The translations under genes and the position numbers were made by a program. A stretch of 64,000 nt of DNA, taken from positions 868,001 through 932,000 of the forward strand of contig NZ_JACCFI010000001.1 of the NCBI RefSeq assembly GCF_013410355.1. The letters run 5' to 3'. The notes under the pieces were generated by a model. That model did no database searches. It worked only from the letters and a program-made list of their open reading frames with translations, and was not told the origin of the DNA. Shown here piece by piece: positions 9,373 through 19,279 of the stretch. Source of the stretch: Agromyces hippuratus (GTDB lineage: Bacteria; Actinomycetota; Actinomycetes; Actinomycetales; Microbacteriaceae). Position 1 is the stretch's first letter; each line of letters opens with the position of its first letter.

Positions 9373-10482
9373 ATGACCAGCTCCCCCACTGCAGCACTGT
9401 CGGAGGCGGGCGTCAGCATCTGGCTCGACGACCTCTCGCGTGAGCGCATCGCCTCCGGCGACCTCGCCCGACTCATCGCCGAGCGCGACGTCGTCGGCGT
9501 CACCACCAACCCGACGATCTTCGCCGGCGCCCTCGCCAAGGGCGAGCGCTACGCCGAGCAGGTGCACTCGCTCGCCGCAGCCGGCGCCGACGTCGACACG
9601 GCGGTCTTCGAGATCACCACCGACGACGTGCGGGCCGCCGCCGACGTCTTCCGCCCGGTGTACGACCGCTCGAACGGCTTCGACGGCCGCGTCTCGATCG
9701 AGGTCTCCCCCGGTCTCGCCCGCGACACCGCCGGCACGATCGCCGAGGCCAAGTCGCTCTGGGCGAAGGTCGACCGTCCGAACGCCATGATCAAGATCCC
9801 CGCGACGGCCGAGGGCCTCGACGCGATCACCGAGGCGATCGGCTCCGGCATCAGCGTCAACGTGACGTTGATCTTCAGCCTCGACCGCTACCGCGAGGTG
9901 ATCGCGGCGTACCTCGCGGGGCTCGAGCAGGCCGAGGCCGCCGGCATCGACCTGTCGACGATCCACTCGGTCGCCTCGTTCTTCGTGTCGCGCGTCGACA
10001 CCGAGATCGACAAGCGACTCGTCGCCATCGGCACCGAGGAGGCCCTCGCGCTGAAGAGCAAGGCCGGACTCGCCAACGCGCGCCTCGCCTACGAGCTCTT
10101 CGAGCAGGAGTTCGGCGGCGAGCGTGCCGCAGCACTCCTCGCCTCCGGCGCGAACCGCCAGCGCCCGCTCTGGGCGTCGACCGGCGTGAAGGACCCGGCG
10201 CTGCCCGACACCCTGTACGTGACCGAGCTGGTCGCGCAGGGCGTCGTGAACACGATGCCCGAGAAGACGCTCGAGGCCACATTCGACCACGGCGTCATCG
10301 CTGGCGACACCGTCACCGGCGCCTACGTGCAGGCCGGCGAGGTGCTCGACGCGCTCGCAGCCGTCGGCGTCGACTACGACGACGTGACCCTGTTGCTCGA
10401 GAACGAGGGAGTCGACAAGTTCATCGTCTCCTGGAACGAGCTGCTCGACACCGTTCGCGGCGCGCTGGAGGCCGCACGATGA
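9373..10482 (+). CDS. tal: Transaldolase (long actinobacterial form)
   Basis: Schiff-base enzyme transferring dihydroxyacetone units between pentose phosphate intermediates. 369 residues, the longer subfamily found in actinobacteria and cyanobacteria. TTNPTIF (44-50) and the Schiff-base Lys141 in MIKIPAT are intact. The ATG at 9373 has GAGGAGA upstream; the frame is open further upstream only inside the end of tkt. Its stop overlaps the pgi start (ATGA), so the two are translationally coupled; in some bacteria the homologous pair is a single fused Tal-Pgi protein. Confidence 0.97.
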   Translation: MTSSPTAALSEAGVSIWLDDLSRERIASGDLARLIAERDVVGVTTNPTIFAGALAKGERYAEQVHSLAAAGADVDTAVFEITTDDVRAAADVFRPVYDRSNGFDGRVSIEVSPGLARDTAGTIAEAKSLWAKVDRPNAMIKIPATAEGLDAITEAIGSGISVNVTLIFSLDRYREVIAAYLAGLEQAEAAGIDLSTIHSVASFFVSRVDTEIDKRLVAIGTEEALALKSKAGLANARLAYELFEQEFGGERAAALLASGANRQRPLWASTGVKDPALPDTLYVTELVAQGVVNTMPEKTLEATFDHGVIAGDTVTGAYVQAGEVLDALAAVGVDYDDVTLLLENEGVDKFIVSWNELLDTVRGALEAAR

Positions 10483-12083
10483 GCTTCCGCATCTCCGTCA
10501 GCGGGGCCGCTGCCGATGCCGTGCGCAGCACGGTGCCGACGCTCGTCGCCGACCTCGTGGCCAGCGGCATCACCGCGCAGGACGCGTCCCTCTGGGGCGC
10601 CGAGGCCGAGGCGGAGGCGTCGAAGCGCCTCGGCTGGACCGAGGCCGTCGCGATCTCCCGCCCGCTCGTCCCCGAGATCGAAGCCCTGCGCGAAGAACTC
10701 GAAGCCGCCGGCGTCGATCACATCGTGCTCGCCGGCATGGGCGGCTCATCGCTCGCGCCCGAGGTCATCACGCGCACGACGAACGTCGACCTCACCGTGC
10801 TCGACTCGACCGAGCCCGGGCAGGTTCGCACCGCCCTGGCCGACCGGCTCGCGACCTCGGCGCTCGTCGTCTCGTCGAAGTCGGGCTCGACCGTCGAGAC
10901 CGACAGCCAGCGCCGGGTCTACGAGCAGGCCTTCCGCGATGCCGGCATCGACCCCGCGACGCGCATCATCGTCGTGACCGACCCCGGTTCTCCGCTCGAC
11001 GAATCGGCCCGCGCTGCGGGCTACCGGGTCTTCAACGCCGACCCCGACGTGGGCGGCCGCTACTCGGCCCTCACCGCCTTCGGCCTCGTGCCCTCAGGCC
11101 TCGCCGGCGTCGACATCTCCGAGGTGCTCGACGAGGCCGAGACGATCGAGCTCTCGCTCGCCATCGACAGTCCCGAGAACCCGGGTCTCGTGCTCGGCGC
11201 GGCGATCGCGGCGACGGTTCCCCTCCGCGACAAGCTCGGCATCATCGCCGACGGCACCCACATCGTCGGACTCCCCGACTGGGCCGAGCAGCTGATCGCG
11301 GAGTCCACCGGCAAGAACGGCACCGGGCTCCTCCCCGTCGTGCTCGACGTCGACGCGCCCGAACTCGGCGAGCACCTCGCCGACCTGCAGATCGTGCGCA
11401 TCGTCGACGACGCCGGCGACGAGATCTTCGGTCGCGACGACTCCGGCGAGATCCGCGTCTCGGGCACGCTCGGCGCGCAGCTGCTCGTCTGGGAGTACGC
11501 GACCGCCGTCGCGGGCCGCATCCTCGGCATCAATCCCTTCGACCAGCCCGACGTGGAATCAGCGAAGATCGCCGCGCGCGGCCTCCTCGACGCGCGTCCC
11601 GAGCCCACCCCGGCGGCATTCGTCGAACAGGGCATCGAGGTGCGCGGCACCGCCGAGGTGATCGGCGCCTCGAGCGACCTCGCCTCGGCGATCGACGTGC
11701 TCCTCGAAGAGCTGCCGGCCGACGGCTACCTCTCGATCCAGGCCTATGTCGACCGTGTCGCCCACCCCGAGCTCGAACGGCTCAGGGGCCTGCTCGCGGC
11801 TCGCGCCGGTCGACCGGTCACGTTCGGCTGGGGCCCGCGCTTCCTCCACTCGACCGGGCAGTTCCACAAGGGCGGTCCTGCGGTCGGCGCGTTCCTGCAG
11901 ATCACGCAGACGCCTGCCGAAGACGTCGCGATCCCCGATCGCCCGTTCACCTTCGGTCAGCTGATCGCAGCGCAGGCCTCCGGCGACGCGAGCGTGCTCG
12001 CCGAGCACGGGCGACCGGTGCTCACCCTCACGCTCACCGACCCCTCGGCCAATACGGCGACGCTGTTCGACGTCGTCGCCTGA
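10479..12083 (+). CDS. pgi: Glucose-6-phosphate isomerase, divergent Tal-Pgi-associated type
   Basis: Interconverts glucose-6-phosphate and fructose-6-phosphate. 534 residues of the divergent clade that resembles the C-terminal half of Tal-Pgi fusions rather than classical E. coli-type Pgi. SIS-fold landmarks: GMGGSSLAPE from residue 86, SKSGSTVET (133-141) for phosphate binding, candidate catalytic Glu275 in AESTGKNG, and GQFHKGGP with His463. It overlaps tal by 4 nt and precedes zwf by 14 nt. Reaction specificity follows from family and context; a second classical pgi elsewhere in the genome cannot be excluded. Confidence 0.9.
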   Translation: MSFRISVSGAAADAVRSTVPTLVADLVASGITAQDASLWGAEAEAEASKRLGWTEAVAISRPLVPEIEALREELEAAGVDHIVLAGMGGSSLAPEVITRTTNVDLTVLDSTEPGQVRTALADRLATSALVVSSKSGSTVETDSQRRVYEQAFRDAGIDPATRIIVVTDPGSPLDESARAAGYRVFNADPDVGGRYSALTAFGLVPSGLAGVDISEVLDEAETIELSLAIDSPENPGLVLGAAIAATVPLRDKLGIIADGTHIVGLPDWAEQLIAESTGKNGTGLLPVVLDVDAPELGEHLADLQIVRIVDDAGDEIFGRDDSGEIRVSGTLGAQLLVWEYATAVAGRILGINPFDQPDVESAKIAARGLLDARPEPTPAAFVEQGIEVRGTAEVIGASSDLASAIDVLLEELPADGYLSIQAYVDRVAHPELERLRGLLAARAGRPVTFGWGPRFLHSTGQFHKGGPAVGAFLQITQTPAEDVAIPDRPFTFGQLIAAQASGDASVLAEHGRPVLTLTLTDPSANTATLFDVVA

Positions 12084-12097
12084 TACCCGGAGGAACG

Positions 12098-13639
12098 ATG
12101 CAACCGGCCGCGATCACCGCGCAGCACAATCCGCTCAGATCCCCCAAGGACTACCGGCTGAACCGCATCGCGGGTCCGTCGAGCCTCATCATCTTCGGCG
12201 TGACGGGCGACCTGTCGCGCAAGAAGCTGATGCCGGCGGTCTACGACCTCGCGAACCGAGGGCTCCTGCCACCCGGATTCGCGCTCGTCGGCTTCGCACG
12301 TCGCGAATGGGCCGACCAGGACTTCGAGCAGGTCGTGCACGACTCGGTCAAGAAGTACGCGCGCACCGAGTTCCGTGAGGATGTCTGGAAGCAGCTGGCC
12401 CGAGGCATCCGCTTCGTGCCCGGCGACTTCGACGACGACGCCGCCTTCGACCGGCTCCGCCAGGTCGTCCAGGACCTCGATCGCGAACGCGGCACGATGG
12501 GCAACCACGCGTTCTACCTGTCGATCCCGCCGAAGTCGTTCCCGCTCGTCACCGAGCAACTGAAGCGCTCGGGGCTGACCGAGCAGCGCGGCGACCAGTG
12601 GCGTCGCGTCGTCATCGAGAAGCCGTTCGGCAGCGACCTGAAGACGGCTCGCGAGCTGAACGACGTCGTGGCCTCGGTCTTCCCGCCCGACTCGGTGTTC
12701 CGCATCGACCACTACCTCGGCAAGGAGACCGTCCAGAACATCCTGGCGCTCCGGTTCGCGAACCAGCTCTACGAGCCCATCTGGAACGCGAATCACGTCG
12801 ACCACGTGCAGATCACGATGGCGGAGGACATCGGCGTCGGCGGCCGCGCCGGCTACTACGACGGCATCGGCGCCGCGCGCGACGTCATCCAGAACCACCT
12901 GCTGCAACTGCTCGCGCTCACGGCGATGGAGGAGCCGATCTCGTTCGAGGCCGGCGACCTGCGCGCCGAGAAGGAGAAGATCCTCGCGGCCGTGCGCCTG
13001 CCCGACGACCTCGCGACGGGCACCGCGCGCGGCCAGTACGCGGGCGGCTGGCAGGGCGGTGAGAAGGTCATCGGGTTCCTCGACGAAGACGGCATGAACC
13101 CCGAGTCGACGACCGAGACCTACGCAGCCATGAAGCTCACCATCGGCACGCGACGCTGGGCCGGCGTGCCGTTCTACCTGCGGGCGGGCAAGCGCCTCGG
13201 CCGTCGCGTCACCGAGATCGCGGTCGTCTTCAAGCGCGCGCCGCAGCAGGTGTTCGCCGACAGCCAGACCTCGCAGCTCGGCCAGAACGCACTCGTCATC
13301 CGCGTGCAGCCCGATGAGGGCGTCACGATCCGCTTCGGCTCGAAGGTGCCGGGAGCCGGCATGCAGGTACGCGACGTCACGATGGACTTCGGATACGGTC
13401 ACGCCTTCACCGAGGCGAGCCCCGAGGCCTACGAGCGGCTGATCCTCGACGTGCTGCTCGGCGACCCGCCGCTCTTCCCCCGGCAGGAGGAGGTCGAGCT
13501 CTCCTGGAAGATCCTCGACCCGATCGAGGAGTTCTGGGCGACGCAGGGCCAGCCCGAGCAGTACCGGCCAGGCACCTGGGGCCCGGCCTCCGCCGATGAA
13601 CTCCTCGAACGCGACGGACGAAGCTGGAGACGCCCATGA
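12098..13639 (+). CDS. zwf: Glucose-6-phosphate dehydrogenase
   Basis: Commits glucose-6-phosphate to the oxidative pentose phosphate pathway, producing NADPH and 6-phosphogluconolactone. 513 residues. The dinucleotide motif GVTGDLS (34-40), EKPFG (173-177) and the active-site signature RIDHYLGKE (201-209) are complete. An ATG with GGAGGAACG upstream fits well. The stop overlaps the opcA start by 4 nt, consistent with OpcA being its assembly/activation partner in actinobacteria. Confidence 0.98.
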   Translation: MQPAAITAQHNPLRSPKDYRLNRIAGPSSLIIFGVTGDLSRKKLMPAVYDLANRGLLPPGFALVGFARREWADQDFEQVVHDSVKKYARTEFREDVWKQLARGIRFVPGDFDDDAAFDRLRQVVQDLDRERGTMGNHAFYLSIPPKSFPLVTEQLKRSGLTEQRGDQWRRVVIEKPFGSDLKTARELNDVVASVFPPDSVFRIDHYLGKETVQNILALRFANQLYEPIWNANHVDHVQITMAEDIGVGGRAGYYDGIGAARDVIQNHLLQLLALTAMEEPISFEAGDLRAEKEKILAAVRLPDDLATGTARGQYAGGWQGGEKVIGFLDEDGMNPESTTETYAAMKLTIGTRRWAGVPFYLRAGKRLGRRVTEIAVVFKRAPQQVFADSQTSQLGQNALVIRVQPDEGVTIRFGSKVPGAGMQVRDVTMDFGYGHAFTEASPEAYERLILDVLLGDPPLFPRQEEVELSWKILDPIEEFWATQGQPEQYRPGTWGPASADELLERDGRSWRRP

Positions 13640-14595
13640 TCGTCGATCTGCCCGACACGACGACCAGTCAGGTCTCGAAGGCCCTCGTGAAGATCCGCGA
13701 GGAGGGCGGCGTCGTCGCCCTCGGCCGCGTGCTCACGCTGGTGATCGCCACCTCGCCCGGCGCCGAGGAAGAGGCCATCGAGGCCGCGAACGACGCCTCC
13801 CGCGAGCACCCGATGCGCGTCATCGTGGTCTCGACCGAGCCCGGCACCGAGACGTCGGCGGTCGAGCCCCGCCTCGACGCCGAGATCCGCGTCGGCGGAG
13901 ACGCCGGTGCGAGCGAGGTCATCGTGCTCCGCGCCTGCGGCGACGCCGCGCGCGATGAGGAGAGCCTCATCATGGGCCTCCTCCTTCCCGACGCCCCGGT
14001 CGTCACCTGGTGGCCCGGCGCGGCACCCGAGGTACCCGGGCGCTCACCGCTCGGGCGCATCGCGCACCGCAGAATCACGGATGCCTCGGCGCAGCCCGAC
14101 CCGCAGGCGGCGCTGCGCGCACTCGCCGGCAACTACACCCCGGGCGACGCCGACTTCGCGTGGACGCGGCTCACGCTCTGGCGTGCGCAGCTCGCCGCGG
14201 TGCTCGACCAGCCGCCGTACGAACCGGTGACCCGGGTGCACGTGAGCGGTGCCGTCGACTCGCCCTCGACCACGCTCCTCGCGGCATGGCTGCGACTGCA
14301 GCTGAACGCCCCGACCGAGTACGAGCTCGCCGGGCCCGAGGCCGGCTACCACGGCATCCACGGCGTGAGCCTCGAGCGCGAGAGCGGTGCGATCGAACTG
14401 ATCCGCGACGTCCCGGGCATCGCGACGCTGCGCCAGCCGGGTCAGCCGCGGCACGACCTCGCGCTGGCGCGTCGCAACCTCCGCGACTGTCTCGCCGACG
14501 AGCTGCGCCGCCTCGACCCCGACGAGTTGTACGGTGAGGTCATCACCCGCGGACTCGAGCTCCTCGAGGCCCGCGGCCAAGGAGGCTCTGAATGA
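13636..14595 (+). CDS. opcA: Glucose-6-phosphate dehydrogenase assembly protein OpcA
   Basis: Actinobacterial and cyanobacterial partner protein that promotes assembly and redox activation of Zwf. 319 residues, begins MIVDLPDTTTSQVSKAL, typical of the family, with the conserved VVTWWPG (residues 114-120) and a DFAWTRLTLWR segment. It has no catalytic motif. Overlaps of 4 nt with zwf upstream and with pgl downstream imply tight coupling of expression. Confidence 0.95.
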   Translation: MIVDLPDTTTSQVSKALVKIREEGGVVALGRVLTLVIATSPGAEEEAIEAANDASREHPMRVIVVSTEPGTETSAVEPRLDAEIRVGGDAGASEVIVLRACGDAARDEESLIMGLLLPDAPVVTWWPGAAPEVPGRSPLGRIAHRRITDASAQPDPQAALRALAGNYTPGDADFAWTRLTLWRAQLAAVLDQPPYEPVTRVHVSGAVDSPSTTLLAAWLRLQLNAPTEYELAGPEAGYHGIHGVSLERESGAIELIRDVPGIATLRQPGQPRHDLALARRNLRDCLADELRRLDPDELYGEVITRGLELLEARGQGGSE

Positions 14596-15362
14596 CCAAC
14601 GAACGGCGTGTGCTCGTGCACCCCGACAAGGCGTCCCTCGCAGGTTCAGTCGCAGCACGCTTCATCACGAAGCTCCTCGACATCCTCGACACCCAGGCGG
14701 TGGCGCACATCGTGCTCACCGGCGGTTCGATGGGCGGCGCGGTGCTGCAGGCGGTCGGCGCCTCGCCCGCGCACACCTCGATCGACTGGTCGCGCGTGCA
14801 CTTCTGGTGGGGCGACGAGCGATGGCTGCCCGCCGGCGACGCCGAGCGCAACGACGAGCAGGCCCGGGTCGCATTCCTCGGTGGGCTCGACCTGCCGGCC
14901 GAGAACCTGCATCCGTTCCCCGCGTCCGACTCGGGACTCGACCTCGACACGGCGGCCGAGGTCTATACCGCGGAACTCTCGGCGCACGGCGTCGACGGCC
15001 TGTCGCATCCGATCTTCGACATCACGTTCCTGGGCGTCGGTCCCGACGGGCACATCGCGTCGCTCTTCCCGCACCGCTCAGGCATCCAGGTGACCGATCG
15101 CACGGTCATCCCCGTGCGCAACTCACCGAAGCCCCCGCCCGAGCGGCTCAGCCTCACCCGGCCGGTCATCAACGCGTCGCAGCGCGTGTGGATGGTGCTC
15201 GCGGGCGCCGACAAGGCATCGGCTCTCGGTCTCGCCCTGGCCGGCGCCAGCCGCGACGAGGTGCCGGTCGCGGGCATCAAGGGCCGTCGTCGAACGGTGT
15301 TCTTCGTCGACGCCGACGCGGCATCCGAAGTGCCCGAATCGCTCATCGCGCGCGACTACTGA
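14592..15362 (+). CDS. pgl: 6-phosphogluconolactonase
   Basis: Hydrolyses the lactone made by Zwf. 256 residues of the DevB/NagB-like family, with LTGGSMGGA (42-50), the FWWGDERW segment (71-78) and the catalytic region GPDGHIASLFP with His154. It is the last gene of the pentose phosphate operon and overlaps opcA by 4 nt. A strong bidirectional terminator follows 27 nt after the stop. Confidence 0.96.
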   Translation: MTNERRVLVHPDKASLAGSVAARFITKLLDILDTQAVAHIVLTGGSMGGAVLQAVGASPAHTSIDWSRVHFWWGDERWLPAGDAERNDEQARVAFLGGLDLPAENLHPFPASDSGLDLDTAAEVYTAELSAHGVDGLSHPIFDITFLGVGPDGHIASLFPHRSGIQVTDRTVIPVRNSPKPPPERLSLTRPVINASQRVWMVLAGADKASALGLALAGASRDEVPVAGIKGRRRTVFFVDADAASEVPESLIARDY

Positions 15363-15389
15363 CGCGGTCGACACCGCACGGAAGCACGC

Positions 15390-15421
15390 AGAAGGGGGCG
15401 GCCATCAGGCCGCCCCCTTCT
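15390..15421. terminator. Bidirectional terminator between pgl and rbpA
   Basis: Perfect 14-bp stem (arms 15390-15403 and 15408-15421, AGAAGGGGGCGGCC and its complement) with a four-base ATCA loop. It lies between two convergent genes and its A/T-flanked arms work in either direction, so it likely ends both the pentose phosphate operon and secG-rbpA. Confidence 0.9.
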
Positions 15422-15440
15422 CGCGTTGCCGCTTCGCGCG

Positions 15441-15806
15441 TCAGTCCTTCGGAGCCTGACCGCGACGCGTGCGCAGCTGCGTGAGTGCGTCGTCGAGCAG
15501 CGCAGCAGCCTCTTCGTCGGTGCGGCGTTCCTTCACGTACGCGAGGTGCGTCTTGTACGGCTCGAGCTTCGACACCGACGGCGGGTTCTCGCGGTCGCGG
15601 CCGGCCGGAAGACCGGTCGACGGGCTGTCGATGGTCTCGGGGATCTCCTCTTCGGGGAGCGTCGCCGAGAAGTACCGCACGGTCTCGTTGCCGTGAGCGT
15701 CCCAGTAGCTGATGGCGACACGATCGGCGTGGAAGCCACGATCCTGCTCGCCCATGGGGCCTGCTCCGACGCGCGACCCGCGGATGGCGCTGTTTCCTGA
15801 TGCCAT
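15441..15806 (-). CDS. rbpA: RNA polymerase-binding protein RbpA
   Basis: Actinobacterial transcription factor that binds RNA polymerase and the principal sigma factor and stabilises the open complex. 121 residues. The N-terminal tail GNSAIRGSRVGAGP and the C-terminal sigma-interaction helices (RTDEEAAALLDDALTQLRTR) are conserved. The central domain, which in Streptomyces RbpA has zinc-binding cysteines, contains no cysteine at all here, so zinc must have been lost. It follows secG by 11 nt and ends at the shared terminator with pgl. Confidence 0.92.
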   Translation of the reverse strand: MASGNSAIRGSRVGAGPMGEQDRGFHADRVAISYWDAHGNETVRYFSATLPEEEIPETIDSPSTGLPAGRDRENPPSVSKLEPYKTHLAYVKERRTDEEAAALLDDALTQLRTRRGQAPKD

Positions 15807-15817
15807 GGTGGTTCCCG

Positions 15818-16069
15818 TCAGATTCCGGAGTCGAACTTGGTGATGAGGCCGAGCACGACGATGCAGGTCACCCAGACGAGTCCGAGGATGACCGTGATGC
15901 GGTTCAGGTTTCGCTCGGCGACACCGGATGCGCCGAGGCTGGAGGTGACACCGCCTCCGAACATGTCGGACAGACCGCCGCCACGACCCTTGTGCAGCAG
16001 GATGAGCAACGTCAGCAGCAGGCTCGTGAGACCGAGCAGCACCTGCAGGACGACCTGGAGAATCTCCAC
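15818..16069 (-). CDS. secG: Preprotein translocase subunit SecG
   Basis: Small accessory subunit of the SecYEG protein-export channel. 83 residues with two membrane segments, an N-terminal one (VVLQVLLGLTSLLLTLLILL) and one near the C-terminus (TVILGLVWVTCIVVLGLI), joined by the typical HKGRGGGLSDMFGGG loop. The GTG at 16069 with AAAGG upstream is chosen; upstream codons have no family similarity. It heads a two-gene unit with rbpA. Confidence 0.93.
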   Translation of the reverse strand: MEILQVVLQVLLGLTSLLLTLLILLHKGRGGGLSDMFGGGVTSSLGASGVAERNLNRITVILGLVWVTCIVVLGLITKFDSGI

Positions 16070-16115
16070 GGGTGAACCTTTCCGGGCACGACAGATGGGT
16101 CGATGCCGACATTCG

Positions 16116-16121
16116 AGTATA
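16116..16121 (-). promoter_or_regulatory. Putative -10 element for secG-rbpA
   Basis: TATACT on the minus strand, about 47 nt before the secG start codon and just downstream of the tpiA terminator. No clear -35 is seen at the expected distance, which is common in actinobacterial promoters. Confidence 0.5.
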
Positions 16122-16136
16122 GCCGGAAGCATGGCC

Positions 16137-16167
16137 GTACCCGGGAGCGCATCGCACTCCCGGGTAC
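16137..16167 (-). terminator. Terminator hairpin after tpiA
   Basis: Perfect 11-bp stem with arms GTACCCGGGAG (16137-16147) and its complement (16157-16167) and a nine-base loop, six bases after the tpiA stop. It lacks a long U-tract, as is usual for high-GC actinobacteria. It separates the gap-pgk-tpiA operon from secG-rbpA. Confidence 0.8.
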
Positions 16168-16173
16168 GAAAGA

Positions 16174-16962
16174 TCAGGCTCCGACGTGCTTCTTGAACCG
16201 CACGATGCTCGCGAACTCGGGGATGTCGAGGCTCGCGCCGCCGACGAGGGCCCCGTCGACGTTCGGTTCGCGAAGGAACGAGGCGATGTTCGCCGCCTTC
16301 ACCGAACCGCCGTACAGCACGCGGGTCGACTGGGCGACCTCTTCACCGACGAGCTCGACGAGGAGCGCGCGCAGCGCCGCAGCGACCTGCTCGGCCTGGG
16401 CGGGCGTCGCCGCCTGCCCCGAGCCGATCGCCCAGACGGGCTCGTAGGCGACGACGAGGCCCTTCGAGCCGTCGACGCCCTCGAGCGCAGCACGCAGCTG
16501 CGCGACCGGCACCGCGCTCGGTCCGTGGGCCTCGAGGTCTTCTGCGGTCTCGCCGACGCAGACGACCGGCACGAGGCCGTGACGGTGCGCTGCCTTGACC
16601 TTCGCGTTGACCTCGGCGTCGGACTCCGCGTGCAGCGTGCGCCGCTCGGAGTGACCGATGATCACGTAACGGCAGTCGAGCTGCTTGAGGAATGCGCCGG
16701 AGATCTCGCCGGTGTAGGCACCGGAGTCGTGCGCCGAGACATCCTGCGCGCCGTACCCGATGGGCAGCGAGTCGGCCGCCACGAGCGTCTGCACCGAACG
16801 CAGGTCGGTGAACGGCGGGAAGACAGCGACCTCCGCGTCGGCGAAGTCGTGCTTCGCGTCGGCGAGGGCCCATGCGAGCTTCTGCACGAACGCGATCGCC
16901 TGCAGGTGATCGAGGTTCATCTTCCAGTTGCCTGCGATGAACGGGGTGCGCTTCACTGCCAT
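16174..16962 (-). CDS. tpiA: Triosephosphate isomerase
   Basis: Interconverts dihydroxyacetone phosphate and glyceraldehyde-3-phosphate. 262 residues with all catalytic features: Asn12 and Lys14 (GNWKMN), His104 (GHSERR), Glu174 in AYEPVWAIG, and the phosphate-binding LYGGSVK and GALVGGASL segments. The start ATG lies inside the end of pgk (10-nt overlap) with GGAGGTCC upstream. Third gene of gap-pgk-tpiA. Confidence 0.98.
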   Translation of the reverse strand: MAVKRTPFIAGNWKMNLDHLQAIAFVQKLAWALADAKHDFADAEVAVFPPFTDLRSVQTLVAADSLPIGYGAQDVSAHDSGAYTGEISGAFLKQLDCRYVIIGHSERRTLHAESDAEVNAKVKAAHRHGLVPVVCVGETAEDLEAHGPSAVPVAQLRAALEGVDGSKGLVVAYEPVWAIGSGQAATPAQAEQVAAALRALLVELVGEEVAQSTRVLYGGSVKAANIASFLREPNVDGALVGGASLDIPEFASIVRFKKHVGA

Positions 16963-18167
16963 CCGAGGACCTCCAGTCCGGGAAGTTTCTTACCTTCGAG
17001 GAACTCGAGGCTCGCGCCTCCGCCGGTCGAGATGTGACCGAACTGAGCGTCTTCGAAGCCGAGTTGACGAACAGCGGCGGCTGAATCGCCGCCGCCCACG
17101 ACACTGAGGCCGTCGACCTGGGTCAACGCCGCCGCGACCACACGGGTGCCCGCCGCGAACGGCGCGAGCTCGAACACGCCCATCGGGCCGTTCCAGAACA
17201 CCGTCTTGGAGCCGCGGATGCGGTTCGCGAATTCGGAGGCGGTGTCGGGCCCGATGTCGAGCCCCAGACCGGATGCCCCGAACGGCGTCTGCTCGATCGC
17301 GTCGGCGGGTGCGACGACGTGCTCGGCCTCAGCAGAGAACGAGGCGGCCACGACCACATCGGTCGGCAGCACGATGTCGACACCGCGCTCGGCGGCCTCG
17401 GCGAGGTAGCCCTTCACTGTCTCGATCTGGTCGGCTTCGAGCAGGCTCGATCCGACCTTGTGCCCCTGAGCGGCGAGGAAGGTGAACAGCATGCCGCCGC
17501 CGATGAGCAACGCGTCGACACGCGGCAGCAGGTGCGCGATGACGCCGAGCTTGTCGGAGACCTTCGAACCGCCGAGCACGACCGTGTATGGGCGCTCGGG
17601 GTTCTCGGTGAGCCGGTCGAGCACGTCGAGCTCCGCGGCGATGAGCAGGCCGGCTGCGCTCGGACGGAGCTGCTCGAGCTCGTAGACGCTCGCCTGCTTG
17701 CGGTGCACGACGCCGAAGCCGTCGGAGACGACCGCGTCGGCGAACTCGGCGAGCTCTCCGGCGAACGCGGTGCGCTCGGCCTCGTTCTTCGAGGTCTCCC
17801 CTGCGTTGAAGCGCAGGTTCTCGAGCACGAGCACCTCGCCGTCGGCGAGAGCCGCGACCTTCGCCGCGGCATCCGTGCCGACCGTGTCGGTCGCGAAGGC
17901 GACCGGCGCGTCGAGCAGTTCACCGAGGCGCGTCGCGACGGGCGCGAGGCTGTATTGAGGGTCGGGTGCGCCATCGGGGCGACCGAGGTGGGAGACCACG
18001 ATCACGCGGGCGCCCTGGGCGACGAGGGCCGCCAGGGTGGGGACCGATGCCCGCACGCGGCCGTCGTCCGTGATGACCCCGTCCCGGAGGGGGACGTTCA
18101 GGTCACAACGGACGACGACGCGCTTGCCGGCGAGCGGACCGAGGGAATCGATCGTTCGCAGGGTCAC
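16953..18167 (-). CDS. pgk: Phosphoglycerate kinase
   Basis: Makes ATP from 1,3-bisphosphoglycerate. 404 residues. N-domain substrate motifs include VVVRCDLNVPL (residues 18-28) and SHLGRPDG; the nucleotide domain has LGGSKVSDKLG, FWNGPMGVFE and SVVGGGDSAAAV. The start GTG at 18167 lies 11 nt after the gap stop; the open frame continues upstream inside gap without homology. Its end overlaps tpiA by 10 nt. Confidence 0.97.
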   Translation of the reverse strand: MTLRTIDSLGPLAGKRVVVRCDLNVPLRDGVITDDGRVRASVPTLAALVAQGARVIVVSHLGRPDGAPDPQYSLAPVATRLGELLDAPVAFATDTVGTDAAAKVAALADGEVLVLENLRFNAGETSKNEAERTAFAGELAEFADAVVSDGFGVVHRKQASVYELEQLRPSAAGLLIAAELDVLDRLTENPERPYTVVLGGSKVSDKLGVIAHLLPRVDALLIGGGMLFTFLAAQGHKVGSSLLEADQIETVKGYLAEAAERGVDIVLPTDVVVAASFSAEAEHVVAPADAIEQTPFGASGLGLDIGPDTASEFANRIRGSKTVFWNGPMGVFELAPFAAGTRVVAAALTQVDGLSVVGGGDSAAAVRQLGFEDAQFGHISTGGGASLEFLEGKKLPGLEVLGWQ

Positions 18168-18178
18168 AGGAGCTCGAT

Positions 18179-19183
<1,005 letters not shown>

Positions 19184-19245
19184 AGATGTCTCCTGTTTGA
19201 CGATGGCGCGAACGCGCACTTTCACGGGTGAACTGGTCGGACGAC

Positions 19246-19273
19246 GGTGTCCCCGGACAGGTCCGGGGACACC
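19246..19273 (-). terminator. Terminator hairpin after sodA
   Basis: Perfect 13-bp stem GGTGTCCCCGGAC with its complement and a two-base AG spacer, six bases after the sodA stop and before gap. The stem is strong enough to stop transcription, although the U-tract is missing. Confidence 0.75.
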
Positions 19274-19279
19274 ATCCGT

